NCBI RefSeq assembly: GCF_005222485.1
Contig: NZ_CP029078.1
Location: forward strand, 8,619,501-8,683,500
DNA length: 64,000 nt
Source of the DNA: Streptomyces griseoviridis
Lineage (GTDB): Bacteria > Actinomycetota > Actinomycetes > Streptomycetales > Streptomycetaceae
Direction: 5' to 3'
A model generated the notes under the pieces. It searched no databases. It worked only from the letters and a program-made list of their open reading frames with translations, and was not told where the DNA came from. Of this stretch, positions 1 to 9,571 are shown one piece after another; position 1 is the first letter of the stretch; each line of letters begins with the position of its first letter. The position numbers were made by a program, and so were the translations under genes.

Positions 1-1
1 C

Positions 2-400
2 CTCAACAACACCATCGGCCCCGGTGTCGGCGGCGAGAACATTGACATCAAGGAGGGCACCACGGGCGCCCGGATCGTCGGCAACACCTTCGACGGCAGC
101 GGCCTGACCGGCGCCAACTACGACGACTCCTGGGTCGATGTGAAGGGGAACGCCGTGCTGGTGGAGAACAACACCGGCACCCGCACCACCAACGACGGCT
201 ACCAGACCCACACCCAGCAGTCGGGGTGGGGCTGCGGCACGGTGTTCCGCAACAACCGGTCGACGCTGACCGGCGCGAGCGGCTCGACGCGCCTCGCCAT
301 CGACGTCACCAACTTCGGCTCCGGCTGCCCGACCACCGTCCACGGCGACAACACGGTGACCGGCGGCAAGGGGCTGACCAACATCGCGGTGACGCCGTAG
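2..400 (+). CDS. C-terminal part of a secreted right-handed beta-helix protein (5' end outside window)
   Basis: The reading frame is open from the first bases of the window, so only the last 132 residues are seen. They contain the ladder-like pattern of parallel beta-helix proteins: short turns with N-N-T, G-N-T-F and asparagine stacks (VGNTFDGS, VENNTGT, FRNNRST, HGDNTVTGG). Two cysteines (WGCGTVF and GSGCPTT) could form a disulfide, as expected for an exported protein. Pectate-lyase-type and other polysaccharide-binding beta-helix proteins share this look; the catalytic part is not visible, so no enzyme activity is assigned. The next gene starts 43 bases later on the same strand but is of unrelated type. 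Confidence 0.7.
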   Translation, partial: LNNTIGPGVGGENIDIKEGTTGARIVGNTFDGSGLTGANYDDSWVDVKGNAVLVENNTGTRTTNDGYQTHTQQSGWGCGTVFRNNRSTLTGASGSTRLAIDVTNFGSGCPTTVHGDNTVTGGKGLTNIAVTP

Positions 401-443
401 GCAGCCGTCCAGGTCGCACCCCGAATCCTGTGACAATAGGACC

Positions 444-3400
444 ATGCGTGTGAGTCTGCTCGGACCCGTGACACTGCGCCTGGAAGCCGGCGACCGGCCG
501 GTCGCCGGGGCGCTGCTGCGGGGTCTGCTCGCCCGGCTGGCGCTCAGCGCCGGCCGGGCCGTGCGCACCGAGACCCTCGTCGACGCGCTGTGGGGGACAC
601 AGCCGCCCGCCGACCCGGCCAACGCCCTCCAGACCCTGGTGTCCCGGCTGCGGCGCGCGGTCGACGACCCGGCACTGATCGAACACGGATCGGCCGGGTA
701 CCGGCTCGTGCTCGACCCCGGGGCGGTGGACGCCGTCCGCTTCGAGGAACTGGCCAGGTCGGGCCGCCGTCTGCTGACCCGGGAGCAACACGCCGAAGCC
801 GCCGCCACCCTGCGGGACGCGCTGGCCCTGTGGCGCGGGCCCGCCCTCGCGGACGTACGCGGCACCCCGTTCGCCGGGGCCGAGGCCGACCGTCTCGAAC
901 AGGGCAGGCTCGGCGCCCTCGAAGACCGGATCGAGGCCGAACTCGCCCTCGACGTCGACCCGTCGGACCTCGTGGCCGAACTCCGGTCCCTGACCGCGGA
1001 ACACCTCCTCCGCGAGCGGTCGCACGCCCAGTTGATGCGGGCCCTCACCGCCGACGGGCGTCCCGCCGAGGCCCTGGCCGTCTACCAGGAACTGCGCGAC
1101 CGGCTCGCCGACGCGTTCGGGAGCGACCCGGGGCCCGAACCGCAGGCCGCGCATCTCGCGATCCTGCGCGGAGGGGCACGCGGACCCGAACTCCGGCCGC
1201 CCGCGAGGCGATCCGAGCCGCCAGGCAATCTCCACGCCCCCACGAACCGGCTCGTGGGCCGCGACGACGACCTGCGCCGCCTCGCCGAACTCCTCGACCA
1301 CGCACGGCTGGTCACGCTCGTCGGCCCGGGAGGCGTCGGCAAGACCCGCCTCGCCACGGCGATCGGGCGACGACTCATCCCGCGCGGCGGAGTCTGGCTC
1401 GCCGCACTGGCCCCGGTGGACGCCGACGGAGTGCCGAGCGCCGTTCTGGACGTGCTCCGACTGCGGGAGGGCCGACCGGCCGAGGGGGCAGGTCGTGCGG
1501 CGGAGGGGGCGGACGGCCCGGGGGAGCGGGAGGACGGATCCGCGGAGCGGGAGCACCGTTCGGCGGCGCGGGAGGATGGTGCGGCGGCGCGGGAGGGCCA
1601 GCGCGGCCCGGGTGCCGACGCCGTACCCGCCAGCCCTCAAGCCGTCGGCGTAATGGACCAGTTGGCCGAAGCCGTCGCGGACGACGATCTCGTCCTCGTC
1701 CTCGACAACTGCGAGCATGTGGTGGACGCCGTCGCGCGGCTCGCCGAGGCGCTGCTCGGCCGGTGCCCCCGGCTGCGGGTGCTGGCCACCAGCCGTGAAC
1801 CCCTGCGTGCGGACGGCGAGTTCCTGCACCCCGTCCACCCGCTGGACGTCCCCGAACCGGGCGCCGCCCTCCAGCGGGTCCTCGGCTGTTCGGCCGCCCG
1901 GCTCCTTGCGGAACGGGCCGCCGCCGCCAGTCCGGGGTTCACCGTGGACGACGACTCCCTGGCCTCGGTGACGGAGATCTGCCGTCGCCTGGACGGTCTG
2001 CCGCTGGCGATCGAACTCGCCGCCGCCCGGCTGCGCACCCTGCCGCTCGCCGCGGTCGCCGCCCGCCTCGACGACCGCTTCCGGCTGCTGTCCCGGGGCA
2101 ACCGCACCGCCCTGCCCCGCCATCGGACCCTGAGCGCCGTGGTGGAGTGGAGCTGGGACCTGCTGACCCCCGCCGAACGGACCCTGCTGGAACGGCTGTC
2201 GGCGGTGCCCGCGACCTTCACCGAGGACGCGGCGCGAGCCGTCGCCGCACCCGAACGCTCCGCCCACGACGTGGAAGACCTGCTGACGTCGCTGGCGGAG
2301 AAGTCCCTCCTCCAGCCGGCCGCCCGCCCCGACGCGACCGAGCCGCGCTACGGCCTCCAGGAGACGATCCGCGCCTACGGCCTCGACCGGCTCGCGGACC
2401 GCCAGGAGATCGACGAAGTCCGCGACCGTCACACCGCCTACTTCCTCCGACTGGCCGAGACCACTGACCCGTTGCTCCGTACGCGGGACCAAGTGGCAGC
2501 ACTGGGACGGCTCTCGGCCGAACGGGACAACGTGCTCGCCGCCGTCCGCAGAGCCATCGACGTCAAGGACACGGACACGGCCCAGCGGTTCGGGGCCGCA
2601 CTGGGCTGGTACTGGAACCTCCGGGGCGGTCCGCCCGAGTCGGCCGACCTGCTCACCCTGATCGTCGCACTCCCCGGCGAGTCCGCCGTCCACGCCCGGA
2701 CGGTCGCCGCCCACGCGCTCGCCGTCCAGGCCACCGACGAACCGCACCAGGTGGAGACGGCGTTCGCCCGGCTGCGCGCCCTGCTCCCGCGACTCGCTGC
2801 GGACCCGCACCCGGTACCGGCTCTCGCCCGGCTGGCCCTCGCCGTCTCGGCGCCTCCCGACGAGGGCGCCCCCGCTGAGTTCCTGCTCACGCCCGGGAGT
2901 TCAGGCACCGAGGACGCCGCCGATCTCCTGGACGACCCGTGGTCCTCGTCGTTCCGGCTCCTCACCGGCGGTCTGCTCGCCCTGCACACCGGTGACGTCG
3001 ACCGAGCCCGCGACGACCTCACCCGTGCCCTGCGCGGCTTCGAACGGGTCGGGGAGCGGTGGGGTCTCGGCATCACCCTGTCCACCCTCGCCTCGATCCT
3101 GCGGCTCGCCGGTGAGCTCGACGACGTCCCCGGAATGATCGCGCGGGCCAACCAATGCTTCGCCGAACTCGGCATGGGGGAGCACAGCATCGAGAACGAG
3201 GCCCAGGGCGCGCTGATCCGCGCGCGGACCGGCGATGTCGACGGCGCCAGAGGGGAGTTGACCGAGCTGCTCGACCGGGTCACGGACCTGGACGCCGCCG
3301 AGCCGCGCGCGCAAGTCCGGCTCGCGCTGGCCCAGTTGGAGTGGTGGGCGGGGAATGCCGAGCGGGCGCGGGAGCACGGTGAGGCCGGGCTCGCCGAGGG

Positions 3401-3875
3401 GCCGCCCGGCCGGTTCCCGCCCGCGCATCTCGTCGCCCTGCTGCTGGTGGTGCTCGCCCAGGTCGACGCCGGACGCGGACTCCCCGACGACGGCCTGCGC
3501 CGGCTCGACCATCCGGCGGTGCACCAACTGCTGGGCTGGGACACGCCGGTGGCGTCCCGGATCGCGGTCGCCGTCGCAGCCGTCGAACTCGCCCGGGGAC
3601 GAGGGCAGAGCGCCGGGCAACTCCTGGGGATCGGGGCCCGGTTGCGTGGCGCCGAGGACCCCACCGACCCCGAGGTCGCCCAGGTCACCCGGGCGGCCAC
3701 CGAGTTGTTGGGCGAGGCGGGGTTCGCGGCGGCCTACCGCGTCGGCCTGACGGCACCGCGCGGCCGGGCCAGGGAGCGGGTCGCCGAGATCGTCACCACA
3801 CGGGGGCGCCTCCCGACGGAACCGGTCCCGCCGCCGCGCGTGAGCCTCGCGGAGGACCCTGGCCGTTCGGTCTGA
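444..3875 (+). CDS. SARP/AfsR-type transcriptional regulator: BTAD, NB-ARC ATPase and TPR-like domains
   Basis: This 1143-residue protein begins with the winged-helix DNA-binding domain of SARP regulators (VSLLGPVTLR, then the LVDALWG and LQTLVSRLRR helices, residues 1-95) and a bacterial transcriptional activation domain (about 100-245). An NB-ARC STAND ATPase follows, with a clear P-loop LVGPGGVGKT near residue 295 and a Walker-B-like LVLVLDNCEHV near 417. The rest is alpha-helical, TPR-like. Such proteins activate secondary-metabolism or stress genes after nucleotide-dependent oligomerisation. Between P-loop and Walker B lies an unusual Arg/Glu/Ala/Gly-rich insert (about 340-390). No target cluster is obvious in the window. 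ATG is preceded by a weak AGGA. Confidence 0.9.
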   Translation: MRVSLLGPVTLRLEAGDRPVAGALLRGLLARLALSAGRAVRTETLVDALWGTQPPADPANALQTLVSRLRRAVDDPALIEHGSAGYRLVLDPGAVDAVRFEELARSGRRLLTREQHAEAAATLRDALALWRGPALADVRGTPFAGAEADRLEQGRLGALEDRIEAELALDVDPSDLVAELRSLTAEHLLRERSHAQLMRALTADGRPAEALAVYQELRDRLADAFGSDPGPEPQAAHLAILRGGARGPELRPPARRSEPPGNLHAPTNRLVGRDDDLRRLAELLDHARLVTLVGPGGVGKTRLATAIGRRLIPRGGVWLAALAPVDADGVPSAVLDVLRLREGRPAEGAGRAAEGADGPGEREDGSAEREHRSAAREDGAAAREGQRGPGADAVPASPQAVGVMDQLAEAVADDDLVLVLDNCEHVVDAVARLAEALLGRCPRLRVLATSREPLRADGEFLHPVHPLDVPEPGAALQRVLGCSAARLLAERAAAASPGFTVDDDSLASVTEICRRLDGLPLAIELAAARLRTLPLAAVAARLDDRFRLLSRGNRTALPRHRTLSAVVEWSWDLLTPAERTLLERLSAVPATFTEDAARAVAAPERSAHDVEDLLTSLAEKSLLQPAARPDATEPRYGLQETIRAYGLDRLADRQEIDEVRDRHTAYFLRLAETTDPLLRTRDQVAALGRLSAERDNVLAAVRRAIDVKDTDTAQRFGAALGWYWNLRGGPPESADLLTLIVALPGESAVHARTVAAHALAVQATDEPHQVETAFARLRALLPRLAADPHPVPALARLALAVSAPPDEGAPAEFLLTPGSSGTEDAADLLDDPWSSSFRLLTGGLLALHTGDVDRARDDLTRALRGFERVGERWGLGITLSTLASILRLAGELDDVPGMIARANQCFAELGMGEHSIENEAQGALIRARTGDVDGARGELTELLDRVTDLDAAEPRAQVRLALAQLEWWAGNAERAREHGEAGLAEGPPGRFPPAHLVALLLVVLAQVDAGRGLPDDGLRRLDHPAVHQLLGWDTPVASRIAVAVAAVELARGRGQSAGQLLGIGARLRGAEDPTDPEVAQVTRAATELLGEAGFAAAYRVGLTAPRGRARERVAEIVTTRGRLPTEPVPPPRVSLAEDPGRSV

Positions 3876-3978
3876 GCCTGTCCCCAGACAGAGACTGGCT
3901 GAGCCGGTAACGCACAAGGCGCCCGCAGCAGGCGCCCGCACAAGGCACCCACACAGAGCACCTTGTGCTGGACCCCGG

Positions 3979-5283
3979 TCAATCCGTCCGCGTCGGCGCC
4001 TGCTTCCCGAACATCGCGCAGATCGCGGCCGTCTGGAGCGCCTCGTTCGCCGCGACCATTTTCGGGTCGGCCGCGAACTCGAAGGCGAACTCCGTCGACA
4101 CCAGGACGGAGGCCGTACGACTGCCCTTGACGTCCGTGTAGTTGGTGCTGGAGTAGCCGGTCATCCCGCCGTCGTGCGCCCAGATGGTGCCGCACGGCGT
4201 CGACCCCGTCTCGATGCCGAGGCCCGAACCCGGTCCCTTCTCCGGGTTGTCCGGGTCCATCGGGACGGTGCGGCGCAACTCCTCTACCTGCGCCGCGGGC
4301 AGCAGCTTCCCCGACATCAGCGCGGTGTAGAACCGTGACCAGTCGCGGGTGTTCGACACCACGGCACCGGCCGCCCCGCCCCAGCTCACATCGTTGCCCG
4401 ACACGTCGACGTGGCCCTGGACGGGGTTGCCCGCCACGTCCTTGAACGCGTCGGGGACATCGGACGGCATATGGGCGGCGTCCGGCTCGTAGCCGCGCGC
4501 GTACGGGCCACGCCAGCTCGCGTCGGTGGCGTAGTAGGTGTGGTCAAGACCCAGCGGGCGGGCGATCCGGTCCCGGATCAGGGCGGCCGGGGTGCTGCCG
4601 GTGACCCGTTCGAGGACCGAACCGATCGCTATGTAGTCGGTGTTGCTGTAGGACCACCGGGTGCCCGGCGGGAACAGCACGTCGTGCCGGGCGGCGACCG
4701 CGAGCAACTGCGCCGACGTCCAACGGCGTTGGCTCTTGCCGAGGATGGAGTCGAGCAGTTCGGGATCCCCGGTGTAGTCGTACAGGCCGCTCGTGTGGTT
4801 GAGGAGCATCCGCAGGGTGATCCGGTCGCCGCCCGGGACTTTCCCCGGCAGCCACTTCTCCACCGGGTCGGCCAGCGAGAGGTCGCCGTCCGCCGCCAGC
4901 ATCAGCACGAGGGTGGCCATCATGGTCTTGGTGTTGGAGCCCATCCTGAACTCGTCGTCCTGCGTGAGCCGGTGGACCCGCTTCGCCCAGGGCGCCTGCC
5001 GGACGACCTCCACGGGCCGGCTCCGTCCGTCGTCCACGCGCACGGTCACACCGGGCGCCCCGGCGTCGACCAACTCCTGTGCGAGACGCGCCAACGCGTC
5101 GTGCTGGGCGCGGTCCACGGTGAGTCGGGCGGGCGCCGACGGCGCGGTGGACACCGTCTGTCCCGTCCCGGCGCACGCCGTGCAGGTCACCAGGGCGACG
5201 ACCGGCCCCCACACGAGCGCCGACGTCCGCCGCAGACGACGTGACCACGACCGACGATTCGACGAACTGACAACTGGAGCCAT
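3979..5283 (-). CDS. Serine beta-lactamase-like hydrolase (D-alanyl-D-alanine carboxypeptidase family)
   Basis: A 434-residue exported serine hydrolase of the penicillin-binding class C/ S12 type. The catalytic SxxK tetrad is SNTK (116-119), the YxN motif is YSN (212-214), and an HDGG near residue 370 takes the place of the KTG motif, as in D-Ala-D-Ala carboxypeptidases and esterases of this family. An Arg-rich N-terminus and hydrophobic stretch ending in Cys-Thr-Ala-Cys (34-37) suggest export, perhaps as a lipoprotein, although the lipobox is not canonical. I chose ATG at 5283 because GAAGGA lies nine bases upstream; longer versions lack a ribosome site. Physiological substrate cannot be told from sequence. 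Confidence 0.88.
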   Translation of the reverse strand: MAPVVSSSNRRSWSRRLRRTSALVWGPVVALVTCTACAGTGQTVSTAPSAPARLTVDRAQHDALARLAQELVDAGAPGVTVRVDDGRSRPVEVVRQAPWAKRVHRLTQDDEFRMGSNTKTMMATLVLMLAADGDLSLADPVEKWLPGKVPGGDRITLRMLLNHTSGLYDYTGDPELLDSILGKSQRRWTSAQLLAVAARHDVLFPPGTRWSYSNTDYIAIGSVLERVTGSTPAALIRDRIARPLGLDHTYYATDASWRGPYARGYEPDAAHMPSDVPDAFKDVAGNPVQGHVDVSGNDVSWGGAAGAVVSNTRDWSRFYTALMSGKLLPAAQVEELRRTVPMDPDNPEKGPGSGLGIETGSTPCGTIWAHDGGMTGYSSTNYTDVKGSRTASVLVSTEFAFEFAADPKMVAANEALQTAAICAMFGKQAPTRTD

Positions 5284-5357
5284 CGCGCTGCATCCTTCGA
5301 ACGAGTTCCTGCCTTGACGCCCCCAATCTGCGACCCGGCGCTGACAGCACACCTGCA

Positions 5358-5921
5358 TCACGCCGGCAGCGCCGTACCAGGGCCCGTGAGTCGCTGCCAG
5401 CGGTCTGCCAGCAGGCCGAACAGGAGGTCGTCGGTCCACTCGCCCTTGAGCCAGGTGAACGCGGGACGCCGCCCCTCCAGCTCGAAACCCACCCGTTCGA
5501 GCAGTCGTGCGGAACGGGTGTTGCGGGCGTCGCACTCGGCGGAGACGCGCCGCAGTCCACGGCTGCCGAACAGGTCGTCGAGGACCGCCCGCACCGCCTC
5601 CGAGGCGTACCCCCGGCCCTGCCGGTCCCCGGCCAGGGTGAAGCCCAAGTCGGCCTGCATCAGGTTCTCGTGCAGGCGCACCCCCAAGTCGCCGACCAGG
5701 CGGCCTTCGGCCTTCTCCTCGATCGCGTACTGGAACCAGCCGGGCCGGTCGGGGTCGCCCGCGGCGAACTCCTCGACGAGAGCGGCGGCGGAGTCGAGGG
5801 AGACAGGAGCGGTCCAGCCCTGGAAGCGGGCGACGGCCGGGTCCGAGCGGTAGGCGGAGAGTGCGGGCGCGTCGTCCGGTCGGAAACGGCGCAGGACAAG
5901 TCGGGAAGTTTCGAGCAGCAC
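5358..5921 (-). CDS. GNAT N-acetyltransferase, RimJ/RimL-like
   Basis: This is a 187-residue single-domain acetyltransferase. It starts with the LETSRLVLRRFRPDDA signature of the RimJ/RimL group, continues with IGDL-like strand GRLVGDLGVRLHE, and has the acetyl-CoA pyrophosphate loop GDRQGRGYASEAVRA followed by NTRSARLLERVGF, the usual C-terminal part of the fold. Members acetylate ribosomal protein N-termini, amino acids or antibiotics; which applies here is unknown. It lies 74 bases downstream of the hydrolase gene start on the same strand, so it is transcribed ahead of it and may share its messenger. Confidence 0.85.
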   Translation of the reverse strand: MLLETSRLVLRRFRPDDAPALSAYRSDPAVARFQGWTAPVSLDSAAALVEEFAAGDPDRPGWFQYAIEEKAEGRLVGDLGVRLHENLMQADLGFTLAGDRQGRGYASEAVRAVLDDLFGSRGLRRVSAECDARNTRSARLLERVGFELEGRRPAFTWLKGEWTDDLLFGLLADRWQRLTGPGTALPA

Positions 5922-6085
5922 GGACAGATGATCTCAGTCCCGGGAGGGCGACGGGACCTCGGGCCCCGGTTCGGCCGCCGGAAGGCGGCAGGACCCGACC
6001 CGCTTCATCTCCCGCACCGGAATCCGCCCCCGGCCAGGTCCTACCGGCGGCGGGAGGCCCGACCCCGGTCCTCTCCAGCCGCAGG

Positions 6086-6685
6086 TCAGGCCGGACTCGG
6101 GGTTGCCGCGCCGTCCAGCAGCGGGCCGAGTTCCCGGGCCACCGTCGTCAGGGCGCGCGGGTCGCGTTCCGCGCGGGCGATCAGGACGGCGCCCTCCAGG
6201 GCGCTGATCATCACCGTCGCCAGCGCCACCGCCCGTGCCTCGGGGACGTCCATCCCGGTGAGCGCCCGTGCCACCGGCTCCCGCCAGCACGCGAACGCGT
6301 GCGCCGCCGCCTCCCGGGTGGAGTCGACGGTGTCGGCGCTGTCCACGGTGGCGGCCGCGACCGGGCAGCCCGCCAGGGAACCCGTCGCCGTCAACTCGGC
6401 GGTCCACTGCGCCACCATCGCGGCGAACAGCCCGCTCGGCGTGGGCGTCCCGAGCCCGGCCAGGAACCGGTCGACGCGCCGGGCCGCGTACCGTCCCGCC
6501 CAGGCGACGGCCTCGTTCACCAACTGCTCCTTCCCGCCGGGGAAGTAGTGCTGGAGGGACCCGCGCGGCGCCTGCGCGTGGGCCGCGACCTCGCGCATCC
6601 CGGTCGCGGCGACACCGTCGCGGCGCAGCAGTTGGGCCGCGCTGAACACCATCCGCTCGCGGGGTCCCCGCTCGCCGTCGGCCAT
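6086..6685 (-). CDS. TetR-family transcriptional repressor
   Basis: A 199-residue regulator with an N-terminal helix-turn-helix ([31 protein letters not shown] then [12 protein letters not shown]), the typical TetR DNA-binding segment in which HYF precedes helix 4. The C-terminal part is a helical ligand domain. ATG 6685 is preferred to an upstream in-frame ATG at 6751 because the latter falls inside a palindromic operator and would add non-homologous residues. The gene is divergent from a 3-hydroxyisobutyrate-dehydrogenase-like gene, and two matching palindromes lie between them, so autoregulation plus control of that gene is the likely job. Confidence 0.87.
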   Translation of the reverse strand: MADGERGPRERMVFSAAQLLRRDGVAATGMREVAAHAQAPRGSLQHYFPGGKEQLVNEAVAWAGRYAARRVDRFLAGLGTPTPSGLFAAMVAQWTAELTATGSLAGCPVAAATVDSADTVDSTREAAAHAFACWREPVARALTGMDVPEARAVALATVMISALEGAVLIARAERDPRALTTVARELGPLLDGAATPSPA

Positions 6686-6736
6686 CGTCGCTCTCCGTCC
6701 GCCACGGGCCGCCCGGTCACCGGCCCCTGTCTCGAT

Positions 6737-6752
6737 TATGACGGTGGTCATA
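6737..6752. promoter_or_regulatory. Inverted repeat, probable TetR operator 1
   Basis: The 16-base site TATGACGGTGGTCATA has perfect six-base arms TATGAC/GTCATA. It shares its half-site ATGAC with a second palindrome centred 28 bases further on. Both sit between the divergent TetR and dehydrogenase genes. Confidence 0.65.
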
Positions 6753-6765
6753 GGCGTCGGCTACC

Positions 6766-6779
6766 ATGACGGCCGTCAT
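6766..6779. promoter_or_regulatory. Perfect palindrome, probable TetR operator 2
   Basis: ATGACGGCCGTCAT is a perfect 14-base palindrome with the same ATGAC/GTCAT half-sites as the site at 6737-6752. Paired, similarly built sites in a divergent promoter are the classic arrangement for a TetR dimer pair. Confidence 0.65.
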
Positions 6780-6812
6780 AACGGTGGGACGGGCCGGCGA
6801 GGGCGGTGCGCG

Positions 6813-7787
6813 GTGGAGAGAGACGTCAGGGAACCGGTGGAAGTACCGGTGGAAGTGCCGACGAAAGGTGTGGCGGACGAGCCGGCGACGGAACCGGACC
6901 AGGGACGCGTCGGATTCATCGGTCTGGGGGTGATGGGCGGCCCGATGGCGCTCAACCTCGTCCGGGCGGGCACGCCGCTCGTCGTCTGGAACCGGACCGG
7001 GGCCGCCACCGACCCGCTGCGCGCGGCGGGCGCCGCCGTGGCCAGAACGCCCGCCGAGGTTTTCCGGCGGGCCGGGACCGTCCTGCTCATGCTGGCCGAC
7101 GACACCGCGATCGACGCCGTACTGGCGCGTGGCACACCGGAGTTCGCCGCCCTGGTCGCCGACCGGACGGTCGTGCACATGGGAACCACCTCGCCCGGTT
7201 ACTCGCGCGCGCTGGCGGCCGACGTGCGGGAAGCGGGCGGCCGGTACGTCGAGGCGCCCGTCTCCGGTTCGCGTGAACCCGCCCGCGCGGGACGCCTGGT
7301 GGGCATGCTCGCCGGGGACGACGACGCCGTCGCCGAGGTGCGTCCGCTGCTCGCCCCGCTCTGCCACCAGACGTTCGTGTGCGGCGCCGTCCCGGACGCG
7401 CTGCTGATGAAGCTCTCCGTGAACCTGTTCCTGATCACCCAAGTCACCGGTCTGGCCGAGGCGTTCCACTTCGCCGACCGGCACGGGCTCGACCAGCGGC
7501 GCCTCGCCGACATCCTCGCCGCCGGGCCGATGGCGAGCACCGTCTCCCGGGGGAAGGCGGCGAGTCTGCTCGCCCGCGACTTCACCGTGCAGGCCGCGAT
7601 CCTCGACGTCCTCAAGAACAACCGCCTGATCGCCCAGCAGGCCAGGGCCTCGGGGGTGGCCTCACCGTTGCTCGACGCCTGCCACGCCCTGTACGGCGAG
7701 ACGGCCCGACTCGGCCACGGCGCCGCCGACATGGCGGCCGTCGTGTACGCCCTGGAGGCCCGCACGGACCAGGAGTCCGCCTCGTGA
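6813..7787 (+). CDS. NAD(P)-dependent 3-hydroxyisobutyrate-dehydrogenase-like oxidoreductase
   Basis: This beta-hydroxyacid dehydrogenase has the Rossmann motif [16 protein letters not shown] close to its start, the substrate-binding strand [15 protein letters not shown] (family consensus DAPVSGG) and the catalytic lysine region [12 protein letters not shown], where Lys is followed by N at the usual spacing. Family members oxidise 3-hydroxyisobutyrate, tartronate semialdehyde, or reduce imines. GTG 6813 is chosen: GAGGG lies about ten bases upstream, while the ATG at 6738 lies inside the operator. The predicted protein is 324 residues. It ends in a GTGA overlap with the next gene, so the two are translationally coupled and probably under the divergent TetR. 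Confidence 0.85.
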   Translation: MERDVREPVEVPVEVPTKGVADEPATEPDQGRVGFIGLGVMGGPMALNLVRAGTPLVVWNRTGAATDPLRAAGAAVARTPAEVFRRAGTVLLMLADDTAIDAVLARGTPEFAALVADRTVVHMGTTSPGYSRALAADVREAGGRYVEAPVSGSREPARAGRLVGMLAGDDDAVAEVRPLLAPLCHQTFVCGAVPDALLMKLSVNLFLITQVTGLAEAFHFADRHGLDQRRLADILAAGPMASTVSRGKAASLLARDFTVQAAILDVLKNNRLIAQQARASGVASPLLDACHALYGETARLGHGAADMAAVVYALEARTDQESAS

Positions 7788-8611
7788 CCGCGGCACCCGC
7801 ACCCCGACTCCCTTACGACGAGGGCGACTTGCTCGCCCGTATGGAGCGCAACCTCGCCGACCACGCCTGCCATCTGCACCGGGGCCTCACCGGCGCGCGG
7901 GTCGTCGAGACGGACGATCTGCTGATCGCCGACAGCGGGCTCGACGACGACACCTTCAACATCGTCGCCGCCGCCCGCTTCACCCGGCGGGACGCCGACA
8001 CCCGGATCGCCGACACCCTTCGGGAGGTGGGGAGTTGGCGGCGGCCCTTCTCCTGGTGGGTCGGCCCGGCCAGCGCTTCGCCGGACCTCTCCGCCCGCCT
8101 GACCGCCGCGGGCGTCCCGGGCGGTGAGCGTGAGGCCGCGATGGCGGCGCCGCTCGACGACCTGCCACCCCGCCCCAAGATCGACGGGCTCGACATCAGG
8201 CCCGTCACCACGCCCGCCCTACTGGCCGACTGGGCGGGCGTCCTGGCCGCGAACTGGGACCCGCCCGCCGCGACCGTCCGCCGGTTCTTCGACCTGACGG
8301 CGACCCGGGCGACGGCGCCGGACAGCCCGGCCCGCTACCTCCTCGGCACGGTCCGTGGCGTGCCGGTCTGCACGGCCGAGGTGTTCCGGCACGCCGGGGT
8401 CGCGGGCCTCTACAACATCAGCACCCTCGCCGCCCACCGAGGACGCGGCTACGGCGGCGCCCTCACCCTCGCCGCCCTCCACACGGCCCGCGCCGAGGGC
8501 CTCCGGTGCGCAGTCCTCCAGGCGTCCTCCGACGGCGAACCCGTCTACCGGCGGCTGGGATTCAGCACCCACGGCCACTTCACCGAGCACCCCGTCGACC
8601 CACCGGCCTGA
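7784..8611 (+). CDS. GNAT-family N-acetyltransferase
   Basis: A 275-residue protein whose C-terminal half is a GNAT domain: [20 protein letters not shown] carries the acetyl-CoA-binding R/Q-x-x-G-x-G/A pattern, and [20 protein letters not shown] is the closing motif. The N-terminal half is degenerate and may be a second, non-catalytic GNAT-like fold. Start is GTG 7784, overlapping the stop of the dehydrogenase gene by four bases with AGGAG eight bases upstream. Because the pair is coupled, a role in modifying or detoxifying the same small molecule is a reasonable inference, but nothing in the sequence names the substrate. Confidence 0.82.
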   Translation: MTAAPAPRLPYDEGDLLARMERNLADHACHLHRGLTGARVVETDDLLIADSGLDDDTFNIVAAARFTRRDADTRIADTLREVGSWRRPFSWWVGPASASPDLSARLTAAGVPGGEREAAMAAPLDDLPPRPKIDGLDIRPVTTPALLADWAGVLAANWDPPAATVRRFFDLTATRATAPDSPARYLLGTVRGVPVCTAEVFRHAGVAGLYNISTLAAHRGRGYGGALTLAALHTARAEGLRCAVLQASSDGEPVYRRLGFSTHGHFTEHPVDPPA

Positions 8612-8644
8612 ACCAGCGCTCCCGCCTGATCCCCCCGACACCCC

Positions 8645-9571
8645 CTAGCCGAACCGTCCCGTCGCCGTCCCGTGCGCCACGTACGCCGCCGCCACGTCCA
8701 GGGCCGCGTGGCCGGTGGACTTGAAGACGGTGAGCAGGTCGGGGGAGTGGCTGCCGGAGGCCGCTCCCGCGAGGACCGACCCCAGCAGGGTGACCTCGCG
8801 GTCCGGCGGCAGCCCCTGCAACTCGTGGGCGCCGGACGGTGGTTGGGTCGCGGCGGCACCCGGCCACTCGGTGAAAAGGGCCGCGTCCCGGATCGTCGCC
8901 GCGTCGAGTTCGTGCCCGTGCGAGCCGCCGACCGAGCTGACGTGGGTGCCGGGGGCGAGCCACCCGCGCTCCAGGACGGGCCGGGTCGCGCCGGTGCAGC
9001 AGTACACGGTGGCCGCCGCGCGCACGGCCGCCTCGATGCCGTCGGCCGGCCGGCCCGCCGGATGCAGGGCGGCCGTCGCGCGGACCGCGGCCGGGTCCCG
9101 GCCGGCGACCGTGACGGGCGCGTCCGGCCCGAGCGCGGCCAGCAGAGCGACCTGGGCGCGCGCCTGCGCGCCGGTGCCGACGACCACGACGGGGCCGGGC
9201 CCGGCCAGCGCGAGGGCGCTGTGCGTGGCGGACGCCGCGGTGCGCCAGGCCGTCACCGGTTCGGCGTCGAGGATCGCGAGGGGGCGTCCGTCCCCGGCGT
9301 CGAAGAGGACGACGACGCCCCGGTGACTGCTGCGGCCGGGGTGGCCGGGGTCGCCGAACACCGACACCAGCTTCGCCGCGAGGCCCAGGCCAGGCACGTA
9401 GCCGGGCATCGCGCCGAGCAGGCCGTCCGGCGCGAAGGCGGCGATCCGCGGCGGCGCGGACGCCGTGCCGTCCGCGACCGCGACGAGGGCCTCGGCGACG
9501 GCGGCCATCAGGCGCCGCGGGTCGAGGGCGGCCAGGGTGGCGGCCCGGTCGAGGACGAGGAGGTCGCTCAC
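8645..9571 (-). CDS. Ornithine cyclodeaminase / mu-crystallin family protein
   Basis: A 308-residue protein with the full family pattern: N-terminal substrate domain with GAMPGYVPGLGLAAKLVSVF (Lys of the ornithine-cyclodeaminase active site), GVVVLFDAGDGRPLAILDAE, the helix TAWRTAASATHSAL, and a Rossmann fold with VVVGTGAQARAQVALL. Relatives include ornithine cyclodeaminase, alanine dehydrogenase, ketimine reductases and the EutC protein of ectoine breakdown; the sequence does not discriminate among them. The gene overlaps the preceding IclR gene by four bases (ATGA), so the two form one transcription unit. Confidence 0.87.
   Translation of the reverse strand: MSDLLVLDRAATLAALDPRRLMAAVAEALVAVADGTASAPPRIAAFAPDGLLGAMPGYVPGLGLAAKLVSVFGDPGHPGRSSHRGVVVLFDAGDGRPLAILDAEPVTAWRTAASATHSALALAGPGPVVVVGTGAQARAQVALLAALGPDAPVTVAGRDPAAVRATAALHPAGRPADGIEAAVRAAATVYCCTGATRPVLERGWLAPGTHVSSVGGSHGHELDAATIRDAALFTEWPGAAATQPPSGAHELQGLPPDREVTLLGSVLAGAASGSHSPDLLTVFKSTGHAALDVAAAYVAHGTATGRFG

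Noticed and set aside
306..2810. Long minus-strand ORF opposite the SARP gene
   Set aside because: It mirrors the plus-strand gene at third-position GC and encodes only Arg/Gly-rich sequence without any motif; the SARP domains are unmistakable on the other strand.
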